A stretch of 64,000 nt of DNA from SAR202 cluster bacterium (GCA_013204585.1 JABMNL010000001.1:1-64000); one strand, 5' to 3'; shown: positions 1-9,988, numbered from the stretch's first letter. Notes: generated by a model from the sequence alone, not told the origin. Made by a program: numbers and translations.

Positions 1-123
1 CCCGAAAGCAGGCCCGAAAGCAGGCCAGACAACCAGAGCAGGCCCGAAAGCAGGCCAGACAACCATAGTGGCTCTAGCGACCGGGGAAGCTCCAATAGTC
101 AGGGGCAAGGCAGTCGTCCTTAG
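1..123 (+). CDS. 3' end of a truncated CDS with repetitive, probably disordered C-terminus (PESRPESRPDNQSRPESRPDNHSGSSDRGSSNSQGQGSRP*)
   Basis: Frame 1 open from window edge to TAG at 121-123; repeat units in codon register. Confidence 0.45.
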   Translation, partial: PESRPESRPDNQSRPESRPDNHSGSSDRGSSNSQGQGSRP

Positions 124-327
124 ATCAACGGCACGGTGCAGAGAACGCATACAGTTCGGTATCGACAAAAGAGGGTGGCAACTTGCCACCCTCTTTTCAC
201 ATGAGGTCGAGTTTTTTCGAACTTGTGAATTCGCCGCTGCTGGCCCTAGTGCGTCCTCCTTTTCTTCCCCAGCATTCCGGCGCCTACAGGCTCGACTTAG
301 TAGGCTCCCTGTGAAAACCTGATATGG

Positions 328-3183
328 ATGTTAGCGACAGGGAAATGGCTGCTTTTTTCGAAGATTTTTGCGCTGGTGGCTCCCGCCGCCGGCTTGTTCT
401 TGTTTGTCCCCTGGCCCACCAACGTGAACGCCGAAGAACTGGATTTTGGTGGAAACGGAGGGTCCAAGTCAGGGGCCGGTGAATTCTCTACGTTCGTGCC
501 TCAGGGAGACCGTGCTCTGATCGGCAAGATTCCGGCGGGTATTAAAGACGCGTCAATAGAGATTACCGCCGATGGTGACCTGGATATTGAACTCTGGGAT
601 GGCGATGTGTTCGTGGTCGGCTGGGAGGCCAATGGCGGTGTTGCGCTAATCCACGGCGAGGAAGCGACCACCGGCGATTACAATGGCGTGCAAATTAGTT
701 GGAGCGGCTGGAACGGTATTAATGGCAACCTAGGCAAAGAGTCCATCAAGCTTTCCGGCACAACGAAGAACGCCTTTGTGATGAAGGTCTTTGGCTACGA
801 GGCCGGAAACGTTGAGGTCGACTATTCCTGGGTGGGCGCCGGAGTTAAAGGCCCAGCACTTAACGGCTCCGCCAATTTCTCCACATTAGTTCCCCGAAAC
901 GGCCGAGCAACTATTGGAACGATTCCTGAGGGTGTCGATGGCCTGCAAATTGACCTCACGTCGGCCAACGACCTGGACATTGAGCTCTGGGATGGAAAGA
1001 CATTTGTGGTTGGCTGGCAGATTGACGGGCGGAAATCATTAATCTACGGACACGCGCCGGTCAGCGGGCTCTACAACGGGGTAAGAATCTCGTGGAGTGG
1101 CTGGGACGGAGCGTTCGGAAACAAGGGCAACGAGTCCATCAGAATCTCAGGCACGACCCGGAATCCGTTCGTAATGAAGGTGTTCGGCTACCAGGGTGGC
1201 GACGTGAACGCGGATTACAGTTGGGGGTTGGAAACCGCCGTTGCGTTGGTGAAGCCCGCTCCGACCCCTGCGCCAGCGGTAACCCCTGCGCCCACCATTG
1301 CGCCCACTCCTACGCCAAGCCCAACACCTGCGCCTCTGCTATCCGCCAAAACGGTCAAGACTTGGGTCGCGGGGTTTGGCGCCAATTGGAGCTATGGCCC
1401 CAACTGGTCTCCCTTAGGCGCGCCGACCGGTGACGAGCGAATCATCATTGAAGGGAGCGCTTCCCAGTCTCAAATCCCCATCATGGACGTCGATTTCACG
1501 TTAACCACTGGGACGCTTGAGATTGGGCCGGTGAATTCCATGTTAACCGTGGATGAGAGAGTCACATTTATAAACAATGGGACCGTCAACGCCAAGGGCG
1601 ATGTGCTGAGCAGCGGCACCATGGTCAACAACGGCACCTATAACAACGAAGCAGCAATCGTTGCGGTAGTCAACGTTGGAGCTTTGAGCAGTTTGGCCAG
1701 CTTCGTTAATAATCTGGGCGCGGTGCTAAACAATACAAAGGATGGCACCAGCAGCGGCGTAATTATCAACGCCTGTGGTGGGACTGTTAATGATTCCAGC
1801 GGGCTAATCAAGGTCACTCCCGCTCCCTGCATCTGGACCGGGGCCGGTGGCAACGACAACTGGTCGAACCCGGCCAACTGGGCCAACGGCGTAGTGCCGC
1901 CAGAAGCTCATCCGGTGGTCATTAACGGGGAAGGAAGCAGCAATGCGAAGGTGACCCTGGATGTCGACCTGTTGCTAACATCCCGGTCTTTAAGCGTTGG
2001 GTCTGGCGACACTTTGACCATCGGTACCGGCTCAATCGCCAAACACATTACGCTGTCGGTCAAAGAACCGGGCGGATTGCTGACTAACCTCGGCACCGTG
2101 GCAATCACGAATTACTCTAGCCTTCAGCGAGACTCGTTGGCGACCATCGACAATGTCGGCGGAACTGTGAGAAACGCTTGCCGGGGCAACACCCATGTCG
2201 GCGGTGTGACTGGCCCGTCCATTGTGCAGGACTCCTGTTTTTGGGATGGCGGAGGAGCAACCCAGAACTGGTCTGAAGCGGCCAATTGGGACTCTGACAC
2301 CGTACCGCTACCCGACGATTCAGCGTTAATCGGGGCTGGTGCCACGGTCGACTTGGACACATCTTTTAGTCTTGGCTCGCGAGGCATCCTTACGATTGGC
2401 ACAGGGCAAACTCTCAACGTTGGAGATGGGATTGCTCTTGGCGTTATCGATGGCGGCTCACTGTGGATAAACGGTGTCCTAAATCTTAACGGCGGGACGT
2501 TGCTCTACAAGAATCCTGGGCTGCTCACCAATCACGGGACGGTCAACATCAATGGCGGAACTTTCACCAGCGAGGGGGACTTTCTGGCGAACAAGTCGGA
2601 CGGGAAGATAAACAATGTTGGCGGCCTCATTTCCAATGGAGCTGGGTCCAGTCTTGCCAATGCAGGGACCTTGGTTAATGACGCCGAATCGACTTTCGTT
2701 CACGGCGATTCCGCCACGCTGGTTAATACCGGCACGTTCACCAATGCCGGGGCGTTCAACACGTCGAGCCAAGCTGGGGCGGTGACCAACTCCCAGGGCG
2801 GAACTCTGGTGAATAGCGGGATATTGAACCAGGGTGGCTTGGGAACATTTTCCAACCTGGCAGGCTCAAAAATCACCAACTCAGGCCGTATCAACATGAT
2901 TGGGAGTCTGTTCGACAACCGGGGCACGATTGAGAACACTGGCACGCTGGAAGTCTTTCACTTTGGCTCGTATCAGAACCAACTCGGCCAATTGGAGAAC
3001 CAGGTTGGCGGAACCTTCGCCAACTCGGGATCAGTGTCCAATTTGAGCGGCAGCACCATCAACAATGCCGGATTAATCGACAACAACAGAAGTCTGGTCA
3101 ATGCTGGAACGATGAACAACCTCTGTGGCGGAACGATTACTGGCCCGGTCAATGGCAATCGGCCGGTGGTGAGCGCCTGTTAG
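328..3183 (+). CDS. Secreted/surface repeat-rich protein: signal peptide, two tandem ~120-aa beta-type repeats, Pro/Thr linker, three W-x-G...NW modules, Asn/Gly-rich repeats
   Basis: 951-aa ORF; hydrophobic N-terminus; internal repeats (DLDIELWDG.VFVVGW; CIWTGAGGNDNWSNPANW / CFWDGGGATQNWSEAANW). Confidence 0.85.
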   Translation: MLATGKWLLFSKIFALVAPAAGLFLFVPWPTNVNAEELDFGGNGGSKSGAGEFSTFVPQGDRALIGKIPAGIKDASIEITADGDLDIELWDGDVFVVGWEANGGVALIHGEEATTGDYNGVQISWSGWNGINGNLGKESIKLSGTTKNAFVMKVFGYEAGNVEVDYSWVGAGVKGPALNGSANFSTLVPRNGRATIGTIPEGVDGLQIDLTSANDLDIELWDGKTFVVGWQIDGRKSLIYGHAPVSGLYNGVRISWSGWDGAFGNKGNESIRISGTTRNPFVMKVFGYQGGDVNADYSWGLETAVALVKPAPTPAPAVTPAPTIAPTPTPSPTPAPLLSAKTVKTWVAGFGANWSYGPNWSPLGAPTGDERIIIEGSASQSQIPIMDVDFTLTTGTLEIGPVNSMLTVDERVTFINNGTVNAKGDVLSSGTMVNNGTYNNEAAIVAVVNVGALSSLASFVNNLGAVLNNTKDGTSSGVIINACGGTVNDSSGLIKVTPAPCIWTGAGGNDNWSNPANWANGVVPPEAHPVVINGEGSSNAKVTLDVDLLLTSRSLSVGSGDTLTIGTGSIAKHITLSVKEPGGLLTNLGTVAITNYSSLQRDSLATIDNVGGTVRNACRGNTHVGGVTGPSIVQDSCFWDGGGATQNWSEAANWDSDTVPLPDDSALIGAGATVDLDTSFSLGSRGILTIGTGQTLNVGDGIALGVIDGGSLWINGVLNLNGGTLLYKNPGLLTNHGTVNINGGTFTSEGDFLANKSDGKINNVGGLISNGAGSSLANAGTLVNDAESTFVHGDSATLVNTGTFTNAGAFNTSSQAGAVTNSQGGTLVNSGILNQGGLGTFSNLAGSKITNSGRINMIGSLFDNRGTIENTGTLEVFHFGSYQNQLGQLENQVGGTFANSGSVSNLSGSTINNAGLIDNNRSLVNAGTMNNLCGGTITGPVNGNRPVVSAC

Positions 3184-3423
3184 GACAGGCAAGTTTAGTG
3201 TTTGCGTTTAGCAATCAGCCGGGCGGCAATTGCATTTGGTGATACTGGAGTAATGACGGTATCGCCCGGACGTCGGTCTGGATGATTGTTCTGGCCCGGA
3301 GTTTTGGATAGATTTCACGCACCGGCCCATGACGATGGGCAAAGTAGGGTGCAGACCGTTACGGCGGGTCACGCGGGATTGCAGCCTCAGTTATCTAGAG
3401 GCTTATGAAGGGGAATTAAACAT

Positions 3424-3741
3424 ATGTCCGGTCAAGCATTTGCCTGGAAGGAATTAAACGAATCTCAGCGGGAATACTATTGCGCGCTCTTGGAGCAAAA
3501 CCGAATACAAGAGCGGTTCATGCCGATGGATGAAGGGCATGACATGGCAAACCCAGTGAGAATCCCTAACCCATTGACCTTGGAATCAATCCAAGAATTT
3601 GCCGTGGTGGACCGGCAAGTACACTCAAGCAGACAGCGTTACGCCAAGGCGATTAACGCAGTCCACGACGAGATTAACCCTCGAAACCTGATACCCCGGT
3701 GCTGGGCCGCCCGCTTGGCACCGGATTGTTATGTCGACTAG
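3424..3741 (+). CDS. Hypothetical protein (105 aa)
   Basis: ORF in intergenic space preceded by purine-rich SD-like GAAGGGG. Confidence 0.5.
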   Translation: MSGQAFAWKELNESQREYYCALLEQNRIQERFMPMDEGHDMANPVRIPNPLTLESIQEFAVVDRQVHSSRQRYAKAINAVHDEINPRNLIPRCWAARLAPDCYVD

Positions 3742-3852
3742 CCACAGCTAAGAATCGAGGCAGTTATGCTGGCTAGCAGGTCGGAAAATTGTCCCTTCCC
3801 CCGCGACGGGAGAAGGTTAGGATGGGGGCAGAACCTCGTCGTAAGCCCCACC

Positions 3853-4326
3853 TTATAGAACCAGTATCCGTCCCTCAACCGACCCCGGCCCCACGTCTAG
3901 CACCCCTATCGATGGCACCACCTTGAACCGCCGCTTGCCAGCCGCGCCGGGGTTGAATAACTTTAGCGGCTCCCGGTCTTCATGAAAGGCAATGTGGCTG
4001 TGGCCGTAGACGACCACGTTAGCCTCAGCTTCCAGATAAACTGAAAGGCCAGCCGTGTCACCTTCTTTGGGAACTTTGACGATGTGGGTGAGATAGATAC
4101 GGCAGCCGCCTAATTCGATGATTTCCACCTCGGGGAATTCGGACTCCGGCCCCTCGCGGTCGTTATTGCCCCGCACCGCCGTCACCGGCGCAATTTCCGA
4201 CAGTTGTTCGATAATGCACCCTGTGCCGATGTCCCCCGCGTGGAGGATGTGTTCAACCCCTTTCAGTAGCGGCGGCACGCGTGGGTCATAGAAGCCGTGG
4301 GTGTCGGATACTACCCCGATTAGCAC
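3853..4326 (-). CDS. YfcE/MJ0936-like metallophosphoesterase
   Basis: SDTHGFYD, HAGDIG, RGNND, GHSH motifs. Confidence 0.9.
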   Translation of the reverse strand: MLIGVVSDTHGFYDPRVPPLLKGVEHILHAGDIGTGCIIEQLSEIAPVTAVRGNNDREGPESEFPEVEIIELGGCRIYLTHIVKVPKEGDTAGLSVYLEAEANVVVYGHSHIAFHEDREPLKLFNPGAAGKRRFKVVPSIGVLDVGPGSVEGRILVL

Positions 4327-4408
4327 TTTTGAACCAACGGGATTTTATCGCCGGTCGTTATCATGGCTCCCATTATTTCACACCGGCCAATTGGGGTATA
4401 TTACTGCC

Positions 4409-5248
4409 ATGCCAGAAGCGCCCGATTTGGAAGTCATCAAAGAATACCTGAACGCGAATGTGAAGGATGCGCCGGTGGAGTACTGCACGGTTCTGCGGCC
4501 CACTGTGGTTCGGTCTTTGGCGTCGGATGTGGCGAAAGACCTGACTGGCCGGTTGTTATTGGACGCCGAGCGGCGAGGTAAATTCCTCACGCTCCGCTAT
4601 TCCGGTGGACGCAGCCTGGTGGTTAATCCCATGCTTACTGGTGCGTTTCAACACTGCGCACAGAGTGTTCGAGTCCAGAAGAAGACCTGCGTCGTGCTAG
4701 GGATTGGCGGCGGGATGGAGCTTCGCTATCTCGACGACCGGCAAATGGGCAAGGTCTACTACATAAACAATGGCGAGGCAGATGGCGACGCCCAAGACGA
4801 CCAAATCCCCCAATACACGGGCTTGGGCCCGGACGTCCTCACTGAAATTTCCTTTGAAGACTTTGAGGCCCGGCTAAAGAAATTCAACGGCGAGATAAAG
4901 GGCGTCCTAACCCGAGGGGCGTTCATCTCCGGAATCGGCAACGCCTACTCCGACGAGATACTCTTCGCCGCAGGAATATCTCCATTCAAGAAATGTCGGG
5001 CCTTCAAGCCCGATGAACTCCGTACGCTACACACCCAGTGCCGCAAGGTATTGGAAGAGGCCACCGACACCCTGCGAAAGCGCATGGGCGGTGACATCCA
5101 CAAGAAGGTTCGCGAATTCTTGAAGGTTCACAACAAGGGTGGACAGCCCTGTCCCAATTGCGGCGGTAACATTTCCCAGTTGAAAGCAAATCAACGCATC
5201 ACTAGTTACTGCCGAAAATGCCAGCCGGGACTGTTAATTCGGAACTAG
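4409..5248 (+). CDS. Formamidopyrimidine-DNA glycosylase/endonuclease VIII family (Fpg/Nei)
   Basis: Starts MPEAPDLEV (Pro/Glu catalytic N-terminus), C-terminal zinc finger CPNCG...CRKCQ; ORF track start 4301 is too far upstream. Confidence 0.88.
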   Translation: MPEAPDLEVIKEYLNANVKDAPVEYCTVLRPTVVRSLASDVAKDLTGRLLLDAERRGKFLTLRYSGGRSLVVNPMLTGAFQHCAQSVRVQKKTCVVLGIGGGMELRYLDDRQMGKVYYINNGEADGDAQDDQIPQYTGLGPDVLTEISFEDFEARLKKFNGEIKGVLTRGAFISGIGNAYSDEILFAAGISPFKKCRAFKPDELRTLHTQCRKVLEEATDTLRKRMGGDIHKKVREFLKVHNKGGQPCPNCGGNISQLKANQRITSYCRKCQPGLLIRN

Positions 5249-5295
5249 GCCGCCCGCGAAGAACGCACAGCTCCAAAAGTTTGGCTGTGCATTAT

Positions 5296-5517
5296 TTAAC
5301 GGGCTGCTACCGGTGCTTGCGATACAGATAAATTCAGTGGCTTGAATTCGTTTGCGTCTGGGTCGTAGTAATGAATCTGGCCAGAACTTACCTCGGTTGC
5401 AACCAAGGTGAAGTGCTCGAATTCCACATCGTTGTGCCGGTAGATTCGGGATTCCCGCCATTCTTCCGGCGCTAATGTTTCCTTGATACGTTGTAGCCGA
5501 TCCTTCATGGTTTCCAT
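5296..5517 (-). CDS. Hypothetical protein (73 aa)
   Basis: METMKDRLQRIKETLAPEEWRESRIYRHND...; longer ORF start (5706) looks spurious. Confidence 0.5.
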   Translation of the reverse strand: METMKDRLQRIKETLAPEEWRESRIYRHNDVEFEHFTLVATEVSSGQIHYYDPDANEFKPLNLSVSQAPVAAR

Positions 5518-6029
5518 CAACTGCTCCTCGCTTTCCCTGTCATTGGCCGTCGAACGGGCGACCAAAGATAGAACTATTAATAGCCTAATCGGTTGAGAAC
5601 CAGGCGAAAGAGCCGTTTGTCCCGAGTATTCTGGGCCAAACGGCTGGGCGCTCGTCTTAGGGTCGGGTGAGTAACTTAATAAAAGGAAATGAGCTGCAAA
5701 TCCCAAACCCGCCCCAAATTATCCATTTGATATTGGCTGGAACAGCCTGGATTTGTTGTGCAAAGAAAGATATATTGCTGGAGTCGAGAAACGAATTGCT
5801 ACCCAGCCGTTATCGATATTTTGTTGAAGTAGCAACGATTTTAGGCTGGGCGCAGATGGCAGTCAATTTCCGGCAAGCTGTGCTGGGATTGGGCCGCAGA
5901 CCCCTCCCGCAGACACCTCATTCCCCTGAGACTGGGCATGCCGTATAATTAGTTCGGCTCCATGTCCGGGGCCTATACCCTATTCAATTCGGCTCTGCCA
6001 ATCTGAATACCCAACGGAAGTGACCAACA

Positions 6030-6479
6030 ATGGAAGTAGTTTTCACCCAGGACGTTCCCAACAAGGCTAGGGCGGGAGAAGTTCGCCGTGTGCCCGATGG
6101 CTACGCCCGCAACTTTCTCTTGCCCAAGGGATTGGCCGAGGTTGCCACCCCCGAGGTAATGAAGCGGATTCACAAGATTACCGCGGTCGGGGACGAGGTC
6201 CGTATTCGCGAAACGGCCGTGATGGAAGAATTGGCCAGCGCGTTGAACGATGTTACCGTCACTATCACAGCCAGAGTAACCCCCACCGGACGTTACTACG
6301 GGACCATCACCAGCACCCATATCGCCATGGAGCTTTCTGAGAAAGTGAACCGTGAGGTGGATCGGCGCATGGTGGAGATTGACGATCCAATCCGCGAGCC
6401 CGGTGAATATGATGTGGTTCTTCGGTTATCGACCGAAGTTACCGCCATGATTCACGTGAAGGCCGAGGTAGAAGAATAG
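6030..6479 (+). CDS. rplI: 50S ribosomal protein L9
   Basis: MEVVFTQDVPNKARAGEVRRVPDGYARNFLLPKGLA; adjacent to dnaB. Confidence 0.95.
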   Translation: MEVVFTQDVPNKARAGEVRRVPDGYARNFLLPKGLAEVATPEVMKRIHKITAVGDEVRIRETAVMEELASALNDVTVTITARVTPTGRYYGTITSTHIAMELSEKVNREVDRRMVEIDDPIREPGEYDVVLRLSTEVTAMIHVKAEVEE

Positions 6480-6483
6480 GGCA

Positions 6484-7851
6484 ATGTACGCTGAGAAGCT
6501 TTTACCCCATGACTTGGAGGCGGAGGAAGCGGTTGTTGGGTCGGTCTTAATTGATGGGGACTGCTTCTCTCGTATCGCGTCGTATCTAAAGCCGGAGGAT
6601 TTCTACCGAGAGAGAAATCAACTGTGCTTTGCTGCGTGCGAAGCTCTATTTCAGCGTGATGAGGTAATTGACCAGGTCACCCTGGCCCGCGAACTAAGCC
6701 GCTCTAGCCAACTGGAAACGGTGGGCGGCATGGCCTACCTTAGCCACCTAATTTCCGTTACTCCTACCTCAGCTCACTCCGAGCATTACGCCAACGTGGT
6801 CGCCCGCACCGCGACGATGCGGAAGCTCATTGATGTCGCTTCCCGTATCTCGGCAATGGGCTATCAAGACACCGACGACGTGGACGCCACCCTTCGCCAA
6901 GCGGAAGATGTGCTGTTCACCGTGCGAGGCACCGACACTCAACGGGGTTTCGTCCCGCTGCGGCAGATTTACGACCAATACCTGGAAGACCGCGCCGCCA
7001 TTGCCGACCCGGTATCTGAAAACTCCGGCCCGGTAATGGCTGGCTACACCGATTTGGACGAACTGCTGGGGGGCATCCAACGGTCGGATTTGGTCATTCT
7101 TGGCGCTCGTCCCTCTTTGGGCAAGAGCACGTTGGCCCTCAACATTTGTTTGAACGCCGCCAAGAATGGCTCTTCGGCAGGCGTGTTCAGCTTGGAAATG
7201 AGCCGGGAGCAACTGGCCCTCCGCATCCTCTCCTCAGAGGCCGAGATCGACTCTCACCGGCTGCGCCTCGGTTTGGTTACTGAGGCCGAAGAACAGCGAA
7301 TAATCGACGCCATCGGTCAACTCTCCGATCTCCCGGTCTACATCGACGACACGCCCTTTCAAAGCATGATTGAGATGCGGAGCAAGTCTCGCCGCTTGTC
7401 GTTGGAGTATGGGCTGGATTTATTGGTGGTGGACTACCTGCAACTAATTCAAGGACGAAGCCGGGGCGGCACCGAAAACCGGGTGCAAGAGATTAGCGAG
7501 ATAACCCGGTCGCTCAAGATTATGGCCCGAGACCTGAACATCGCCCTTTTAACCTGTTCCCAACTTAGCCGTGGCGTTGAGCAGCGTACCGTGCACCGCC
7601 CCATGCTCTCCGACCTGCGGGACAGTGGAAGCATTGAGCAGGACGCCGATGTGGTGATGTTCCTGCACCGGGACGATGTGTACACCACCGAAGAAGAGTG
7701 GGACCAGCAGAATCCAGGTCGCCCCTACCCCAGAAACGTTGCTGATTTGATAGTGGCCAAGCACCGTAACGGGCCAACGGGCAATATACAGCTCTACTTC
7801 AGGGATAATTGGGTTAGATTCGATTCATTCGGCAAGGTGGACGACTACTAA
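6484..7851 (+). CDS. dnaB: Replicative DNA helicase DnaB
   Basis: LPHDLEAEEAVVGS N-terminus; GARPSLGKSTLALN Walker A; VVDYLQLI; SQLSRGVEQR. Confidence 0.97.
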   Translation: MYAEKLLPHDLEAEEAVVGSVLIDGDCFSRIASYLKPEDFYRERNQLCFAACEALFQRDEVIDQVTLARELSRSSQLETVGGMAYLSHLISVTPTSAHSEHYANVVARTATMRKLIDVASRISAMGYQDTDDVDATLRQAEDVLFTVRGTDTQRGFVPLRQIYDQYLEDRAAIADPVSENSGPVMAGYTDLDELLGGIQRSDLVILGARPSLGKSTLALNICLNAAKNGSSAGVFSLEMSREQLALRILSSEAEIDSHRLRLGLVTEAEEQRIIDAIGQLSDLPVYIDDTPFQSMIEMRSKSRRLSLEYGLDLLVVDYLQLIQGRSRGGTENRVQEISEITRSLKIMARDLNIALLTCSQLSRGVEQRTVHRPMLSDLRDSGSIEQDADVVMFLHRDDVYTTEEEWDQQNPGRPYPRNVADLIVAKHRNGPTGNIQLYFRDNWVRFDSFGKVDDY

Positions 7852-7853
7852 AC

Positions 7854-8645
7854 ATGGCACCTTCTGGGGCGTTTCCGGGTTTTACCGGGGACACACTCTA
7901 CACTCCGGTGCCCAATCCGATGTTCGGCCCTATCCTGGAAGAGATTCAGGAGTTGGCAGAACTGAAGGTAACCCTGCGCGGCCTCTGGTTGTTTCATCGC
8001 AAGCGTGGTGCGCTTCGGGCCGTTACCCTGGACGATTTCTTAACCGACCGTTCCCTACTCAAAGGACTGAAATCCGAGGGGAAAGAAGCGAGTGAAGAGA
8101 TACGCCGTGGCCTAAGATTGGCCGTGACGCGCGGGACGTTTCTGACCCACCAATTGGAGGGTACGGGAACCGTCTTTCTGCTGAACACCGAGGCCGACCA
8201 AAGAGCCCTTGCTCGTTTGAAGTCTGGCGAAGCTGATGCACCCATCCAAGAGCACGAAGAGCGCGATGAGCAGCCGGGAGACGCGCCAGAGCTAGAAAAG
8301 CCCAACATATTCGCTCTGTACGAAGACAGTATCGGGGCATTATCGCCGTTATTAGCGGAAGAGTTAAAAGAGGCGGAAGCCCGGTATCCGGAGTCTTGGC
8401 TTCGCGAGGCCTTTGGCATCGCGGTGGCGGAGAATAAGCGCAGTTGGCGCTACGTGTCCGGCATCCTCAGGCGTTGGACCTCCGAGGGCAAGACAAACAG
8501 AGGTGACTACGCCACAAGGGGGGAGGTCCGAGAAGGGGATTATGGAAAGTCTGGGCGACATACTGAGAAGGATCAGCGCGAGAAATATCTCGAAGAATAC
8601 GAACGGCGGAGGGGCGGTCCTCCCCGACAGCGAGCTGGCGGCTGA
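7854..8645 (+). CDS. DnaD-domain-like replication protein
   Basis: C-terminal ESWLREAFGIAVAENKRSWRYVSGILRRW typical of DnaD/DnaB_2 domain; in dnaB-dnaC-like operon. Confidence 0.75.
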   Translation: MAPSGAFPGFTGDTLYTPVPNPMFGPILEEIQELAELKVTLRGLWLFHRKRGALRAVTLDDFLTDRSLLKGLKSEGKEASEEIRRGLRLAVTRGTFLTHQLEGTGTVFLLNTEADQRALARLKSGEADAPIQEHEERDEQPGDAPELEKPNIFALYEDSIGALSPLLAEELKEAEARYPESWLREAFGIAVAENKRSWRYVSGILRRWTSEGKTNRGDYATRGEVREGDYGKSGRHTEKDQREKYLEEYERRRGGPPRQRAGG

Positions 8646-9924
8646 CCTCTGCCCCCAATGCAACGGCAGTGGCTGGGTCACCCGCCGCGTCCACGTCGGC
8701 CATCCCGAATTTGGCCAGGCCGTTCCATGCACGTGCCAGCAGACCGAGGATACCAGCACCCGCTTGGCCTCATTGCGCCGTTACAGCAACCTTGGCGCGC
8801 TTTCTCGTATCACATTTGGTTCCACCAAACTTGAAGGGCCGCTGCCCGACGCTGCCAGTCAACAGATGTTCACTGAGGCCGTTACCGCCGCCGCCGAGTT
8901 CGCTGAAAACCCCGAGGGCTGGCTGGTGCTCACTGGTCCCAGCGGCAGTGGCAAGACCCACTTGGCCGTGGCCATCGCCAATCGCTGCATCGAAAGAAAT
9001 CAGACGACCTTTTTCATCGTCGTAGCCGACCTGTTGGACCATCTGAGGGCGACCTATTCGCCGGATAACCCCATTTCGTATGACGACCTTTTTGAGCAGG
9101 TACGCAACGTCGCGGTGTTGATTCTGGACGACCTGGGGATGGCCAGCGCCACACCCTGGGCCCAAGAGAAATTGTTCCAAGTCATTAACTACCGCTACAA
9201 CAATGCGCTGCCGACGGTGGTGACAATTCGAGGGCCATTACAGCGATTGGATGAAACCTTGCGCACTCGTTTAGAGAGCGTTGGAGGGTTCGCCAAGACA
9301 GTCCAGCTGGGCAACTTCAATAGCCGGTTAGCTTTGGGTATCGGCGCAGTACGGCCTGACATGCTGGCTCGAATGACCTTCGAGAACTTCGACACCAAGG
9401 GCGGAGCCAACGCATCGCCTCAAGACCAGGAGACCCTGGACCGGGCGCTGCACACGGCGAAGGCCTTTGCGACGAACCCGGAAGGTTGGCTGCTGTTCAA
9501 CGGTCCCCGAGGCAGTGGCAAGACCCACTTGGCCGTGGCCATCGCCGGAGAGCGGCTCAAGCAGGGCAGTCAGGTATTCTTCGCCTTTGTGCCCACATTG
9601 TTGGACCACCTTAGGGCCACATTTGCGCCGGACAGTCCGGTGGGTTATGACGAGCTTTTTGAGCAGCTAAACTCGGTCTCATTGTTGATTCTGGATGACT
9701 TAGGCTCGGAGAGCAGCACCGCCTGGGCCGAGGAGAAGCTGTACCAGATTGTGGTGCACCGCCACGAGGCCAGGTTGCCGACAATCATCACTACGGTAGC
9801 CACCATCGAAGAGTTGGAGGACACCAAGTCCCGCATCGCGTCCCGGTTGGTGGACGGCATGGTGGTTGACTGGCTGCCCATCACCGCGCCCAACTACCGC
9901 GACCAACGACGCCGGGGTGGCTAG
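8542..9924 (+). CDS. DnaC/DnaI-like helicase loader ATPase with two tandem AAA+ modules
   Basis: N-terminal zinc motif CPQCNGSGW...CTC; two Walker A (GPSGSGKTH, GPRGSGKTH) and two Walker B (LILDDLG). Start set at MESLGDIL (ATG 8542); overlaps preceding ORF by 104 nt. Confidence 0.85.
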   Translation: MESLGDILRRISARNISKNTNGGGAVLPDSELAADLCPQCNGSGWVTRRVHVGHPEFGQAVPCTCQQTEDTSTRLASLRRYSNLGALSRITFGSTKLEGPLPDAASQQMFTEAVTAAAEFAENPEGWLVLTGPSGSGKTHLAVAIANRCIERNQTTFFIVVADLLDHLRATYSPDNPISYDDLFEQVRNVAVLILDDLGMASATPWAQEKLFQVINYRYNNALPTVVTIRGPLQRLDETLRTRLESVGGFAKTVQLGNFNSRLALGIGAVRPDMLARMTFENFDTKGGANASPQDQETLDRALHTAKAFATNPEGWLLFNGPRGSGKTHLAVAIAGERLKQGSQVFFAFVPTLLDHLRATFAPDSPVGYDELFEQLNSVSLLILDDLGSESSTAWAEEKLYQIVVHRHEARLPTIITTVATIEELEDTKSRIASRLVDGMVVDWLPITAPNYRDQRRRGG

Positions 9925-9956
9925 CAGGAAATAGAGTGTTGGCCTGATGCGACGTA

Positions 9957-9988
9957 GGGGCGTCCCGAATCAATCGGGACGCCCCTTT
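9957..9988 (+). terminator. Rho-independent terminator
   Basis: GGGGCGTCCCGA-atca-TCGGGACGCCCCTTTT. Confidence 0.85.

Noticed and set aside
68-322. ORF 84 aa on + strand
   Set aside because: Out of frame with the repeat-rich frame-1 C-terminus ending at 123; composition looks random.
1638-3158. Several minus-strand ORFs opposite the surface protein
   Set aside because: Antisense shadows of a repetitive high-GC gene; no recognisable domains or ribosome-binding sites.
5667-5948. 93-aa ORF on + strand
   Set aside because: No SD, no domain, lies in the rplI upstream region; probably non-coding.
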